Origin: JANNFX01 sp031380225
Lineage (GTDB): Bacteria > Pseudomonadota > Alphaproteobacteria > Rhizobiales > Hyphomicrobiaceae
NCBI GenBank assembly: GCA_031380225.1
Contig: JANNFX010000248.1
Span: 1 to 23,653 of the forward strand
DNA length: 23,653 nucleotides
Direction of reading: 5' to 3'
Below the pieces are notes generated by a model. The model saw nothing but the letters and a program-made list of their open reading frames with translations, searched no databases and was not told the DNA's origin. The translations under genes were made by a program, and so were the position numbers. Every line of letters begins with the position of its first letter. Position 1 is the first letter of the stretch. Positions 1 to 7,845 of this stretch are shown one piece after another.

Positions 1-3000
1 GGCGGCGAGCATGTCGTGCTCGGCGGCACGGAAGGCCGGGACTTCCTCTACGGCGACAAAGGCATCGACACCCTGTGGGGCGATGGCGGCGATGATTACC
101 TGAATGCCGGCATGGAATCGGATCAGGTGTTTGGCGGCGAAGGCGACGATATCATCGAAGACCCCTTCGGCGACAACTTCCTGCGCGGTGGGCAAGGTAA
201 CGACGTCATCAGCAGCGGGCATGGCCTCAGTCTCTTATTCGGCGACCAGGGCAATGACTTCATCAGGGCCAGCACCGACACGGTTGAAGTCTTCGCTGGC
301 GAAGGCGATGACTTCGTTCTCGGCGGCTCTGCAGCGGACGTCCTGCTCGGCAACGAAGGCGACGACTGGATCGAAGGCGGCGAAGGCTTTGACGGCCTTT
401 CCGGCGAAAATTCCGAGCTATTCTTCAACTCACCAATCATTGGCCACGACGTTCTCAACGGTCAGGGCAACGACACCGACTATGACGGCGAGAACGGCGA
501 CGACATTATGGTTCAAAGCAACGGCATCCAGCGCAACAACGGCATGGATGGCTTTGACTGGGCCATTCACAAAGGTGATGCAAACGGAGCCGATTCAGAC
601 CTTGGCATCCGGGTGTTTGATGCGCGTCAAGCCCTCATTTTGCGTGATCGCTTCGACTCGGTCGAAGGCCTATCTGGCTGGATACATGATGACAAGCTGA
701 CCGGTGCTGCCAAGTTGCTGGCTGGCGAAGGGTTCACGGATGTACTCACACAAGCCGGCGTTGACCGCATCGAAGGGATGCGCGAACTGCTTGGCGTTGC
801 GCCAGGTGCGCCTGGAGACGTGGTCTTCGAGTCTGACGTAAACACCGCTGGTGAAATCATCCTCGGCGGGGCAGGAAGCGACACCATTCGCGGCAACCTG
901 GGCGACGACATCCTCGACGGCGACGCCTGGCTCAACGTGCGCATCGCGGTTCATGCAAATAAGGATGGCACCGGCCCGGTACTATTCTCCGTCGATAGCT
1001 TGAATGAAATCAGTGCGCGCATGTTGTCGACGGGCCCGGATCATATCAACCCCGGCCAGCTTAAGATCGTGCGCGAAATCCTGAACAGTGATGGCACCCA
1101 GGTTTCCGTAACCGGCGGCTCGACGAACAAGGCGGGTGATGTCGATATCGCAGTCTACTCTGACGCTGCAGCGAACTACGAAATCGAAGGTGCTGGACTT
1201 ACCGCAGGAGTCGCCGGTGCTGACGTCGACGGTGATGGATTCATCACGGTTACGCACATTGTCGCTCCTGGCGGTGGAGGTGCCGCCGGTGCGGGCGATG
1301 GCGTGGACAAGATCCGCAATTTCGAAATCCTGCAGTTCGCCGACAGCATCGCATTCTTGACACCAATTGCGAATTCGGCGGCGACAGGTCTTTTGAGAAT
1401 TAATGATCCGACGCCACCCGTCGTCGCGAATGGCGACGCGCTGACTGTTACAATCGGAACAGTTCTCGATGCCGACAATCCTGGTGGCATCGTTCCATTG
1501 TCGTCAATCAGTCTTGTCTGGCAATTCGAAGCCACACCGGGCGTTGGTGATTGGGCGAACATCACGGATCCAGTGGGCAACACCATAACAGGCAACTCAT
1601 TTACACCGACAGTGGCGTTTGGCCTCGATGGATTGCGGTTGCGTGTCGTTGGCACATTCACGGGCTCGAACGGCGTACCAGAAGTCGTATTCTCTGCACC
1701 CACACCGACATTGGGAGCGATCAACACGCCGCCTACCGCTGACAGCACAGCCTTCACCGGAGATGAGGACACTGTCTTTATCGGCTCTGCTACGGCACTT
1801 GACCCCGAAAACGCCGCTCTGACGTTCACACTTGTCACTGATGTCGCCAACGGCGTTCTGAACTTCGCCGCCGATGGCACCTTCGACTACACGCCAAACG
1901 CTGACTTCAATGGCGTCGACACCTTCACCTACACGGCGAACGATGGCGCGTTCGACAGCAACATCGCAACCATAACCTTCAACATCACACCTGTTGATGA
2001 TGCTCCTGTTGTCGTTGGGGCCATCACGTTGGCGGCGATCAACGAAGACACATCGACCACGATTACGGCAACCCAGCTGCTGGCAAACGTGACCGATATC
2101 GACAATCCGGTTGCGAATGTGCAGATCTTCAACTTGACGCCGTCGTCTGGTACCGTCGTCGACAACCTCGATACCACCTGGACGTTTACACCTGCACTAA
2201 ATGACGACACCGCGGTCACGTTCACCTACGACGTCTCGTCAGACGGTGGCACGACGCTGGTGCCGAATACGGCAACACTGGATCTTCTGCCGGTCAATGA
2301 CGCTCCAACGGCAATTGCCCTCTCGGCAACAACTGTCGCCGAAGCTGCAAACACTGGCGTGGTGGTGGGTACGCTGTCGGCAAACGACCCCGATACGGGT
2401 GCCGTTCTGACGTTCGCTCTGCTCAACAATGCTGGCGGGCGCTTCCAGCTTGTCGGCAACCAGATCCGCGTCGCCAACGGCGTGGCTCTCGACTTCGAAC
2501 AGGCAACGACGCACAACATCCAGGTCCAAGTATCGGACGGCATTTCACCGCCGATCACTCAAACCATTGCAATCACTGTCACCGACGTCAATCCTGAGAC
2601 CGTCAACGGTACTGCGGCGGCCGATACGGTCGTCGGCGGCGCCGGTGCCGACCGACTCAATGGTAATGGCGGCGATGACATTCTGACGGGCGGCGCTGGT
2701 GCTGACCGGTTGACCGGCGGCGCTAACGACGACATTTTCATTGCAACGATCAATGATGGAAATGACCGTTACGATGGTGGTGCGGGCACCGATACTTACG
2801 ATCTGTCACAGACCACTGCGGCTGCAAACGTCAATTTGGCAGCCGGAACTGCAACGAGCGCACAAACCGGTGCGGATCGATTGACTGGCATAGAAAACGT
2901 CGTCGGCAGCCAGGGAGCCAACAACATCACGGGCGATGGCGCTGCGAACTTGCTCAACGGCATGGCCGGTAACGATACGATCGCTGGCGCGGGTGGTAAC

Positions 3001-3435
3001 GACACCATCAATGGCGGCAGTGGTAGCGATGCCATAGACGGTGGCGCTGGAAACGACACAATAAATGGTGGCGCGAACAACGACACAGTAAATGGCGGTG
3101 CAGGCACTGACACGATCGACGGTGGCGCTGGCAACGACACAATAAATGGCGGAGCCGGAAACGACACGATCAATGTCAACCCAGGCAATGACACCATTGT
3201 CGTCAACAACGGCTTCGGCAATGACATAATTTCAAACTTCGATTCCCTTGCAGCTGGTGGACAAGATATCATCGACATCAGCAGCCTTGGAATCACAGCC
3301 GTGACTTTTGACCTTCAAGTGGTAATCACCGCCTCCGGCGCCGACACCTTGGTGACGATCGCTGGCGATGGAACGATGCGCTTGGTTGGCGTCAATTCGA
3401 GTACGGTCACCCAGAACGACTTCCTCGTATCTTGA
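1..3435 (+). CDS. RTX calcium-binding / cadherin-like secreted protein, C-terminal part (5' end outside window)
   Basis: The frame is open from the first base, so the gene starts upstream; the first in-frame GTG at 16 is not a credible start because nonapeptide repeats are already running. About 1,144 residues are visible. In order (numbered from base 16): RTX repeats of the GGxGxDxL type at about 1-165; a segment with DKLTGAAKLLAGEG and RIEGMRELLG at 225-262; a short RTX block at 283-302; beta-sandwich segments resembling cadherin-like and VCBS domains at about 570-860, with DEDT, DPEN, DFNGVDTFTY and LDFE motifs; dense RTX repeats of the NGGAGNDTI type at about 862-1060; and a C-terminus ending in NDFLVS, typical of type I secretion substrates. 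The middle segment resembles the region behind the haem-peroxidase domain of large rhizobial peroxidase-RTX proteins, so such a domain may lie upstream; that is inference. Export by a type I system is likely, but no ABC exporter or adaptor gene is present here. Confidence 0.9.
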   Translation, partial: GGEHVVLGGTEGRDFLYGDKGIDTLWGDGGDDYLNAGMESDQVFGGEGDDIIEDPFGDNFLRGGQGNDVISSGHGLSLLFGDQGNDFIRASTDTVEVFAGEGDDFVLGGSAADVLLGNEGDDWIEGGEGFDGLSGENSELFFNSPIIGHDVLNGQGNDTDYDGENGDDIMVQSNGIQRNNGMDGFDWAIHKGDANGADSDLGIRVFDARQALILRDRFDSVEGLSGWIHDDKLTGAAKLLAGEGFTDVLTQAGVDRIEGMRELLGVAPGAPGDVVFESDVNTAGEIILGGAGSDTIRGNLGDDILDGDAWLNVRIAVHANKDGTGPVLFSVDSLNEISARMLSTGPDHINPGQLKIVREILNSDGTQVSVTGGSTNKAGDVDIAVYSDAAANYEIEGAGLTAGVAGADVDGDGFITVTHIVAPGGGGAAGAGDGVDKIRNFEILQFADSIAFLTPIANSAATGLLRINDPTPPVVANGDALTVTIGTVLDADNPGGIVPLSSISLVWQFEATPGVGDWANITDPVGNTITGNSFTPTVAFGLDGLRLRVVGTFTGSNGVPEVVFSAPTPTLGAINTPPTADSTAFTGDEDTVFIGSATALDPENAALTFTLVTDVANGVLNFAADGTFDYTPNADFNGVDTFTYTANDGAFDSNIATITFNITPVDDAPVVVGAITLAAINEDTSTTITATQLLANVTDIDNPVANVQIFNLTPSSGTVVDNLDTTWTFTPALNDDTAVTFTYDVSSDGGTTLVPNTATLDLLPVNDAPTAIALSATTVAEAANTGVVVGTLSANDPDTGAVLTFALLNNAGGRFQLVGNQIRVANGVALDFEQATTHNIQVQVSDGISPPITQTIAITVTDVNPETVNGTAAADTVVGGAGADRLNGNGGDDILTGGAGADRLTGGANDDIFIATINDGNDRYDGGAGTDTYDLSQTTAAANVNLAAGTATSAQTGADRLTGIENVVGSQGANNITGDGAANLLNGMAGNDTIAGAGGNDTINGGSGSDAIDGGAGNDTINGGANNDTVNGGAGTDTIDGGAGNDTINGGAGNDTINVNPGNDTIVVNNGFGNDIISNFDSLAAGGQDIIDISSLGITAVTFDLQVVITASGADTLVTIAGDGTMRLVGVNSSTVTQNDFLVS

Positions 3436-3444
3436 CGCTGAAAG

Positions 3445-3479
3445 GGCTGACAGTGCTGGTTTCACTGGCACTGTCAGCC
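3445..3479 (+). terminator. Rho-independent terminator of the RTX gene
   Basis: A perfect 12-bp inverted repeat (GGCTGACAGTGC at 3445-3456, its complement at 3468-3479) with an 11-nt loop lies 9 nt after the RTX stop codon. It is followed by GGGGC and a T-rich stretch at 3486-3491, as expected for an intrinsic terminator. Confidence 0.8.
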
Positions 3480-3512
3480 GGGGCTTCTTTAAGCCGAGGC
3501 CGCAAAACGAGG

Positions 3513-3542
3513 GCGGCGGTGTGCTGGTCCGCACACCGCCGC
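3513..3542 (-). terminator. Terminator of the FGE-like gene
   Basis: A perfect 12-bp GC-rich stem (3513-3524 with 3531-3542, 6-nt loop). Read on the minus strand it follows the stop of the FGE-like gene at 3563 by about 20 nt, and a TTTT run comes a few bases after the stem. Together with the hairpin at 3445-3479 it insulates two convergent genes. Confidence 0.7.
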
Positions 3543-3562
3543 TCTGCATTTCACGAGGCATG

Positions 3563-4258
3563 TCACTTTTCAATTTCGCGAACGCCCCGAAAGCCAATTG
3601 TCGGGCGGGCGACTGACGGTGGCACGGCGTTGCGAGCTGATGAACGAAGTGCGCTTGCGCTGCCGCGCCATGACCCGCCTCGCACGACGCGCCTGGAACA
3701 CGCGGCACTTTCCTGAGCCGAGACTTGCTTTCCTAAAACCGGCTGCCAGCATGCACTCACCCATTCGGCAACATTGCCATGGACGTCGAACAAACCGAAA
3801 TTGTTGGGCTTGTAGCTGCCGGTCTGCGCAGCCGTGCGGCCGGTGCCGTCATCAGCAGACTTGATACCGTGACCATCATCCCGTTGGCATTTCCAATTGA
3901 CCCAGAACAGTGACCCAATATTGGGGTCGGCGCCATTGGCGTAATCGCAAAGTTCAGCTGGATCATCGCCAAACGAATGCGCGGTCTTAGTTCCGGCGCG
4001 AGCGGCGTATCCCCATTCAGCTTCGGTTGGCAGGCGGTAGCGTTTTGTGGCTGAGGTGCTGCCGTTCGTGCGATCGATCATGCTGTTGAGCCAATCGGTG
4101 TAGCGCGTCGTTTTCTGCCAAGTCACATCGCTCAACGGTTCACGGTCCCGGCCTTTGTCGCTACTCACGTCGCGCCAACCAATACAGCCGGCATTCGTCA
4201 GCTTGCGGTCCAGGGTATCCTTGACGCAGACGTTAGAGGGAGGGATTCGAACCCGCAC
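3563..4258 (-). pseudogene. Formylglycine-generating-enzyme (SUMF1/FGE) domain protein, 5'-truncated
   Basis: The open frame has the C-terminal two thirds of an FGE-sulfatase (PF03781-type) domain: the LSDVTW and YTDWLN region, YRLPTEAEWGYAARAG, FGLFDVHGNVAEWV, VVRGGSWRGS and the terminal PTIGFRGVRE. The usual start of the domain (a PxGxFxMG segment and the YEVT strand, roughly 70-80 residues) is missing. The only available start is a GTG at 4256-4258, and the first eight codons (VRVRIPPS) are a translation of a tRNA T-arm sequence, not protein-coding sequence. FGE homology begins just after, around the CVKD segment. Upstream in frame there is a stop with no ATG between. The cysteines of true formylglycine-generating enzymes, expected near RGGSW, are absent, as in most bacterial family members. 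I read this as a gene that lost its 5' end by recombination at the tRNA-like repeat. It could be transcribed but is unlikely to be functional. Confidence 0.7.
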
Positions 4259-4286
4259 ACCTTCATGCGCGCGCCTTCGCGCGCGA
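4241..4286. repeat. tRNA-derived direct repeat, copy A
   Basis: This 46-nt stretch matches copy B at 7796-7841 at 45 of 46 positions in the same orientation. Its left part (AGGGATTCGAACCC) is a tRNA T-arm read on the minus strand; its right part is a GC-alternating stretch centred on TTCGCGCGCGAA, a 12-bp palindrome. Just outside, 4236-4254 (minus-strand reading GGGTTCGAATCCCTCCCTC) is identical to the 3' part of the intact tRNA-Ser at 7893-7982. The repeat abuts the 5' truncation point of the FGE-like gene. Confidence 0.75.
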
Positions 4287-4513
4287 AGATGGGCTCTTTC
4301 GAGTTCAAATTCGCGGCGTCACGAGACGTGTTTTTTCGGTAGTCGATACCGTTATCGAACCGCCATTTGGAAAATACTTCGTCCCGGTCCAGAAGGCTCC
4401 AACTTCTGCTTTCTGAGGCAAACCGGCTGGACGGCAGACGTGTCTTTGACGCGCAGTTTTGACCTTAAGCAGGCATCTGCTGTCAGCAGGACATCGAAGC
4501 TATGGGCGGACAT

Positions 4514-4624
4514 AGAGCATTTGTCGTTCGAAGTGGATCCCGATTCGCCGTAAGAAAATGCAATAAAACAGCGGGCTACAGCGCCGATCTGATTCTATCA
4601 GATCGTAAAGCGCTCCAGGAGCGC
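4514..4624. repeat. Intergenic palindromic repeat of the kind common in Rhizobiales
   Basis: The stretch begins AGAGCATTTG, contains GAAGTGGATCCCGATTCG and AAAATGC (GCATTT at 4517-4522 pairs with AAATGC), then an A-rich linker and a perfect hairpin GATCTGAT-TCT-ATCAGATC at 4586-4604, followed by AAAGCGCTC. This order of GAGCATTT, GTGGA, AAATGC, then a second GATTC palindrome and GCGCTC resembles intergenic mosaic repeats I know from Rhizobiales genomes. The assignment is from memory of the pattern; the hairpins themselves are visible. Confidence 0.5.
4610..4624 (-). terminator. Possible terminator downstream of the DUF3280 gene
   Basis: GCGCTCC and GGAGCGC form a 7-bp palindrome with one central base. 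On the minus strand it is followed by TTTA and lies about 80 nt after the stop of the gene at 4703. The tight centre forces part of the stem into the loop, and it overlaps the end of the intergenic repeat, so this call is weak. Confidence 0.3.
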
Positions 4625-4702
4625 GAGCAAGCCTTCAGGCTGGGATCGCGAACGCGTGTCCAATTCCTGAACACTGGCCGCGCGATCCCCCATCAGCCTG
4701 AC

Positions 4703-5266
4703 TCAAGACGTTGAAGGCACCATGTAGTGCTTGATCAGCCATTTCATTCCGATCGACCAAGAGTCATCGGTGTTGCCGCGAATATCAACGCTGCGCACAA
4801 ACGTCATTTTTGAAGTTGTGACGTCGGCCATGTAGACATTCATGTTCAAGATCAAGTTAGAAACTTTCTGCACCCGTATCCAGGCGATGCGCTCGGCTTT
4901 GAGCTGCTTACCATAGTCGATTTCGCAACCGCCACAGGCTCCCAAAGATTGTCCCTTCGTGATTTTCGTGCGCACCTCGTCAGAGACTGGAATGAAGTTG
5001 AACTCACCGGCCTTCGCGAGCTTCGCCGTAAAGATATCTTCGATATTCTTGACGCGAGCCAGTTCCGCGGCGCTGGTCGGCTCGTACATCTCATTGTCGT
5101 TGAGGAACTCGACACCAAGGAACGCCACATTGACAGGGTTGGCGGTGCTGGCCGCTTGCGTGGCGGGGGCACCGCTCAAAACCGCCAATGCAGCCGAGAC
5201 AGAAAGTCCGGCCACAACGGCTGCGTTGCGACTATTCCAGAGCTTTGATTTAACAGCACTCATCAT
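4703..5266 (-). CDS. Secreted DUF3280/DUF2380-type protein
   Basis: The start is placed at the ATG at 5264-5266, because GAAAGG lies 9 nt upstream; an upstream TTG at 5302 would use this ribosome binding site as coding sequence. A second ATG follows immediately. The 187-residue product has a Sec signal: basic start, hydrophobic AAVVAGLSVSAALAVLSGA at about 15-33, and a cleavage site near TQA-AS. The mature part has VAFLGVEFLND near its start, a CGGC motif (GACGGCEIDYG), and the segments VQKVSNLILN and SVDIRGNTDDSW that I recognise from DUF3280 proteins, a family often found near quinoprotein alcohol-dehydrogenase and methylotrophy genes. The biochemical role is unknown. It is divergent from the MoxY/MoxX-like pair with about 180 nt between, which suggests it belongs to the same regulatory unit. 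Location is periplasmic by prediction. Confidence 0.8.
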   Translation of the reverse strand: MMSAVKSKLWNSRNAAVVAGLSVSAALAVLSGAPATQAASTANPVNVAFLGVEFLNDNEMYEPTSAAELARVKNIEDIFTAKLAKAGEFNFIPVSDEVRTKITKGQSLGACGGCEIDYGKQLKAERIAWIRVQKVSNLILNMNVYMADVTTSKMTFVRSVDIRGNTDDSWSIGMKWLIKHYMVPSTS

Positions 5267-5448
5267 GGCCAAGAACCTTTCTTGTTGAATTTTGGTAACC
5301 AAGTCAGGTTCTGGATATAGTGATCAGAACGGCCTCATGTAACTGAGGCTTGCCCGAGTAAACCTGGGAAATTTGCCCGATCTTTCGCTTCGAGCCGCCG
5401 GAACCAAGGCCGCACTTGTCACCACGGTTTTTCCTGGCCATTCTCTTG

Positions 5449-6906
5449 ATGATGACCATTCCAGAACTCAGTGCACCTCCGGTTCGACGGCCCCAGCCCG
5501 TGTTCGATCTCAAGTGGTCGCTGATGTGGCGAGTGACTTTGGTGGCGCTGTTGTGCTTTTTGGCGGGCGCTGCAATCGCCGTCTATCGGGCCGACCAAGA
5601 GGCAGTTGAAGTCAACCGAAGTGTGGGCGATACGGTCGGTAAACATCTCGAACTGCAGCTTCTACGTATCGATTCTGCACTGGATATCCGAGAGCGCTTT
5701 CCAGATGCCGATGCCGTGCTCGCCGACGTCATGAGCCCTGGGCAATGCGTGCAGGTTATTGACACGGCGGGCAAAGTCACCCGTTCCAACTGTGTAGGAT
5801 ACATCAGCAGCGGTCATGAAGCGCCCCCGTGGTTTGCGGCGCTGTTCCGGCTTACGCTCGCGCCGGGTATCAATTATGAGCGCGTGATCACGCACAAAGG
5901 AACTGCGTTTGGCGCAGTTGTGGTCAGTTCCGACACCGCCGAGGTGACGGCGCGTGCATGGTCTGATATCTCACGCATGCTCGGTCTCTCAGCGGCGACC
6001 ATCGCGGCGCTGTGCATCCTAGTGTACTTTGTGATTGAACGCGCGCTGCGCCCAACCAAAGATGTGCTTGCGGGTTTGAACCGCCTCGCAGCCGGCGATC
6101 TGTCTTGCCGCCTGCCGCCTTTCCAACTCGTCGAACTCCAGCGCATTAGCGAGGTGTTTAATGGACTGGCGAGCAACCTCGAAGTCACCATCTCAGAGCG
6201 TGCCGGTCTTGCCCGAAGGCTGGTCGAAGCGCAGGAGCGCGAGCGCCGGCACCTTGCCCGGGAGTTGCATGACGAGTTGGCACAAAGCCTCAGCGCTATG
6301 AGCGCGACAGCCGCTTCGATCAAAGTCACTGCCGCTGCCGAGTGCCCGGTGCTGGTGCCCGAAGCGCAGTCGTTGGCCGATACTGCCAGCACAATCATGA
6401 AGGTCTTGCGCCGGACTTTGCGGGAGTTGAGGCCCTCCGAAATCGACGAATTGGGTCTGCTTGCGAGCCTTCAAGGATTGATCGCCGACCACAGCAACCG
6501 CGCTGGCGGGAAGACCAGTTTCCGCCTTGACGTTGAGGGCGAAGTCACTGCAGTGCCCGCTACGATGCCTGTTCATATTTTTCGCATCGTTCAAGAAGGC
6601 TTGACCAATGTTTCCAAGCACGCTCGCGCGGCCAATGTGCGTGTCTTGCTGCGTGTCAGCGAAGCTGAAGCATCGTCTTCTGGCGTTGGTGTCGTCGAAC
6701 TCACCATTGAGGACGACGGTGTTGGTGAAACAAATGAAGCCAAAGGTGATCTCGGTTTTGGCCTTGGGCTGGTTGGCATTCGCGAGCGTGTCTTGGCACT
6801 GGGTGGGCATATGTCGGTTCACTCCAAGCCCGATAAGGGGCTCGTTCTGAGTGTCACGCTTCCGGCCCCCACGATCTTGGACACTGCACCGGCGGGGGCG
6901 GCATGA
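5449..6906 (+). CDS. MoxY/FlhS-like sensor histidine kinase (LapD/MoxY N-domain, HAMP, HisKA_3)
   Basis: Two adjacent ATGs at 5449 and 5452 are the likely start; the frame also opens at a TTG at 5416. No strong ribosome binding site decides it. From 5449 the protein has 485 residues: membrane helix at about 27-46; a periplasmic segment of about 130 residues with DVMSPGQCVQVID and APPWF, matching the LapD/MoxY N-terminal type; a second helix at about 177-197; HAMP (ERALRPTKDVLAGLNRLAAGDLSCRLP); then the HisKA_3 box ERRHLARELHDELAQSLSAM with phospho-acceptor His at about 274. The N box is EGLTNVSKHARA and the ATP lid is DDGVG with LGFGLGLVGIRERVLALGG, all complete. MoxY of Paracoccus controls methanol and formaldehyde oxidation genes with MoxX. 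The stop overlaps the next start by 4 nt, so kinase and regulator are translationally coupled. The signal sensed here cannot be read from sequence, and no PQQ dehydrogenase is in the window. Confidence 0.88.
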   Translation: MMTIPELSAPPVRRPQPVFDLKWSLMWRVTLVALLCFLAGAAIAVYRADQEAVEVNRSVGDTVGKHLELQLLRIDSALDIRERFPDADAVLADVMSPGQCVQVIDTAGKVTRSNCVGYISSGHEAPPWFAALFRLTLAPGINYERVITHKGTAFGAVVVSSDTAEVTARAWSDISRMLGLSAATIAALCILVYFVIERALRPTKDVLAGLNRLAAGDLSCRLPPFQLVELQRISEVFNGLASNLEVTISERAGLARRLVEAQERERRHLARELHDELAQSLSAMSATAASIKVTAAAECPVLVPEAQSLADTASTIMKVLRRTLRELRPSEIDELGLLASLQGLIADHSNRAGGKTSFRLDVEGEVTAVPATMPVHIFRIVQEGLTNVSKHARAANVRVLLRVSEAEASSSGVGVVELTIEDDGVGETNEAKGDLGFGLGLVGIRERVLALGGHMSVHSKPDKGLVLSVTLPAPTILDTAPAGAA

Positions 6907-7559
6907 GCGCGATCTCCGTTTTGCTTGTCGATGATCATGCCGTCGTGCGTGAAGGCTACCGGCGGCTTCTCGAAAAGCACGATGGCATCGAGGTTATCGC
7001 CGAAGCCATAGATGCCGCCAGCGCCTACCAAGCCTACAAGCAGCACCAGCCCACTGTCGTCATTATGGATGTTTCGATGCCAGGCCGGGGCGGCATTGAT
7101 GCCATCCGGCATATCCGTCAATGGGATTGTGCGGCACGCATCCTTGTCTTTACCATGCATTCCAGCGCTGCTTACGCTCTTCAGGCTTTTAAGGCCGGAG
7201 CCAAGGGCTATGTCACCAAGAGCAGCGCACCCGAACTGCTGGTCAGCGCCGTGCGCGACGTGGCTCTAGGCCGGATCGCCATCTGCCCTGAGATCAGTGA
7301 AGCCCTTGCGATGAGCCGGGTGCATGAGGATGCAAATGCGATGCAGGATCTGGCGCCGCGCGAATTCGAGATTTTACGCATGCTCCTTGATGCCAAGTCG
7401 ACCGACGAAATAGCAGCAGCATTCAATCTCAGCCCGAAAACAGTCTCCAACTATCACTCCGCCATCAAGTCGAAGCTTGGCGTCTCGTCTGACATCGAAC
7501 TTGTCTATTACGGGCTGCGCAATGGGCTCGTCGCGCCGATGCAAGAGCCCGAGAGCTGA
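6903..7559 (+). CDS. NarL/FixJ-type response regulator (MoxX/FlhR-like)
   Basis: The ATG overlaps the stop of the kinase gene in an ATGA junction, which fixes the start. The product has 218 residues: a receiver domain with VDDHAVVREG, phospho-acceptor Asp in VVIMDVSMPG, Thr in VFTMHSS and Lys in GYVTKSS; then a LuxR-type helix-turn-helix (LAPREFEILRMLLDAKSTDEIAAAFNLSPKTVSNYHSAIKSKLGVSS). The usual GLT at the start of that domain is replaced by APRE, a common variant. It is the cognate partner of the kinase before it and probably activates methylotrophy-type promoters; the divergent DUF3280 gene is a possible target, by inference. The C-terminus ends normally and no further gene follows in the operon. 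Confidence 0.9.
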   Translation: MSAISVLLVDDHAVVREGYRRLLEKHDGIEVIAEAIDAASAYQAYKQHQPTVVIMDVSMPGRGGIDAIRHIRQWDCAARILVFTMHSSAAYALQAFKAGAKGYVTKSSAPELLVSAVRDVALGRIAICPEISEALAMSRVHEDANAMQDLAPREFEILRMLLDAKSTDEIAAAFNLSPKTVSNYHSAIKSKLGVSSDIELVYYGLRNGLVAPMQEPES

Positions 7560-7795
7560 GGTGTTTCAAAGGTATCTCAAACACGTGCGAAAACGCACAC
7601 TGACGATCAACACAATTTCCGCAATTGGCCCGAAAGCGAAGGTCCCGAACAAAGACAATTGATCTGCGCCAGACCGAGAAGCGGAAATTTCTATGGGCCC
7701 GAGTTTGTCCAAAAGCGCCGCTGCTTCGCCCGGCACATCTCGCATGGTCCGCACACGAAGATCATACTCTGTAGAGTTCCCTAAGGCGCAGTGAC
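7560..7795. other. Spacer between response regulator and tRNA-derived repeat B
   Basis: Two weak hairpins follow the stop at once: GTGTTT/AAACAC (7561-7566 with 7579-7584) and GTGCG/CGCAC (7585-7589 with 7594-7598). They could end transcription, but no T-run follows. On the minus strand a frame from about 7786 to 7566 reads EYDLRVRTMRDVPGEAAALLDKLGPIEIS and may be the tail of a lost gene, cut off at repeat B; I could not match it to a family. Nothing else is supported. Confidence 0.4.
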
Positions 7796-7841
7796 AGGGA
7801 TTCGAACCCGCACACCTTCATGCGCGCGCGTTCGCGCGCGA
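7796..7841. repeat. tRNA-derived direct repeat, copy B
   Basis: The stretch is identical to copy A (4241-4286) except for one base. It has the same T-arm-like AGGGATTCGAACCC on its left and CGCGCG-rich inverted repeat on its right. It lies about 50 nt left of the tRNA-Ser 3' end. Outside the 46 nt the two copies diverge at once: on the left copy B has GTGAC where copy A continues the tRNA-Ser sequence. Confidence 0.75.
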
Positions 7842-7845
7842 TAAA

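Larger units (their letters stand above)
4287..4702. other. Non-coding stretch between truncated FGE gene and DUF3280 gene
   Basis: I find no convincing gene in this stretch. Short frames here lack family features, and the one at 4155-4553 on + crosses the repeat and a frame with real homology on the other strand. The stretch holds the palindromic repeat at 4514-4624. At 4300-4313 there is a short sequence (CGAGTTCAAATTCG) that looks like a T-arm but has only a 3-bp stem, so it may be chance. Confidence 0.5.

Noticed and set aside
123..458. Minus-strand open frames opposite the left RTX gene (also 2796-3296 and others)
   Set aside because: Low-complexity Ser/Pro-rich products are the mirror of Gly/Asp-rich RTX codons; no start signals or family features.
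4236..4290. A second functional tRNA gene at repeat A or repeat B
   Set aside because: Only the T-arm side is present; anticodon arm, D arm and acceptor stem are missing.
4300..4313. Plus-strand T-arm-like sequence right of repeat A
   Set aside because: Only a 3-bp stem and a different distance from the repeat than the inverted copy beside repeat B, so probably chance.
5874..6822. Long minus-strand frames opposite the MoxY-like kinase
   Set aside because: The plus-strand kinase has complete H, N and G boxes; the antisense products are Ser/Arg-rich without similarity.
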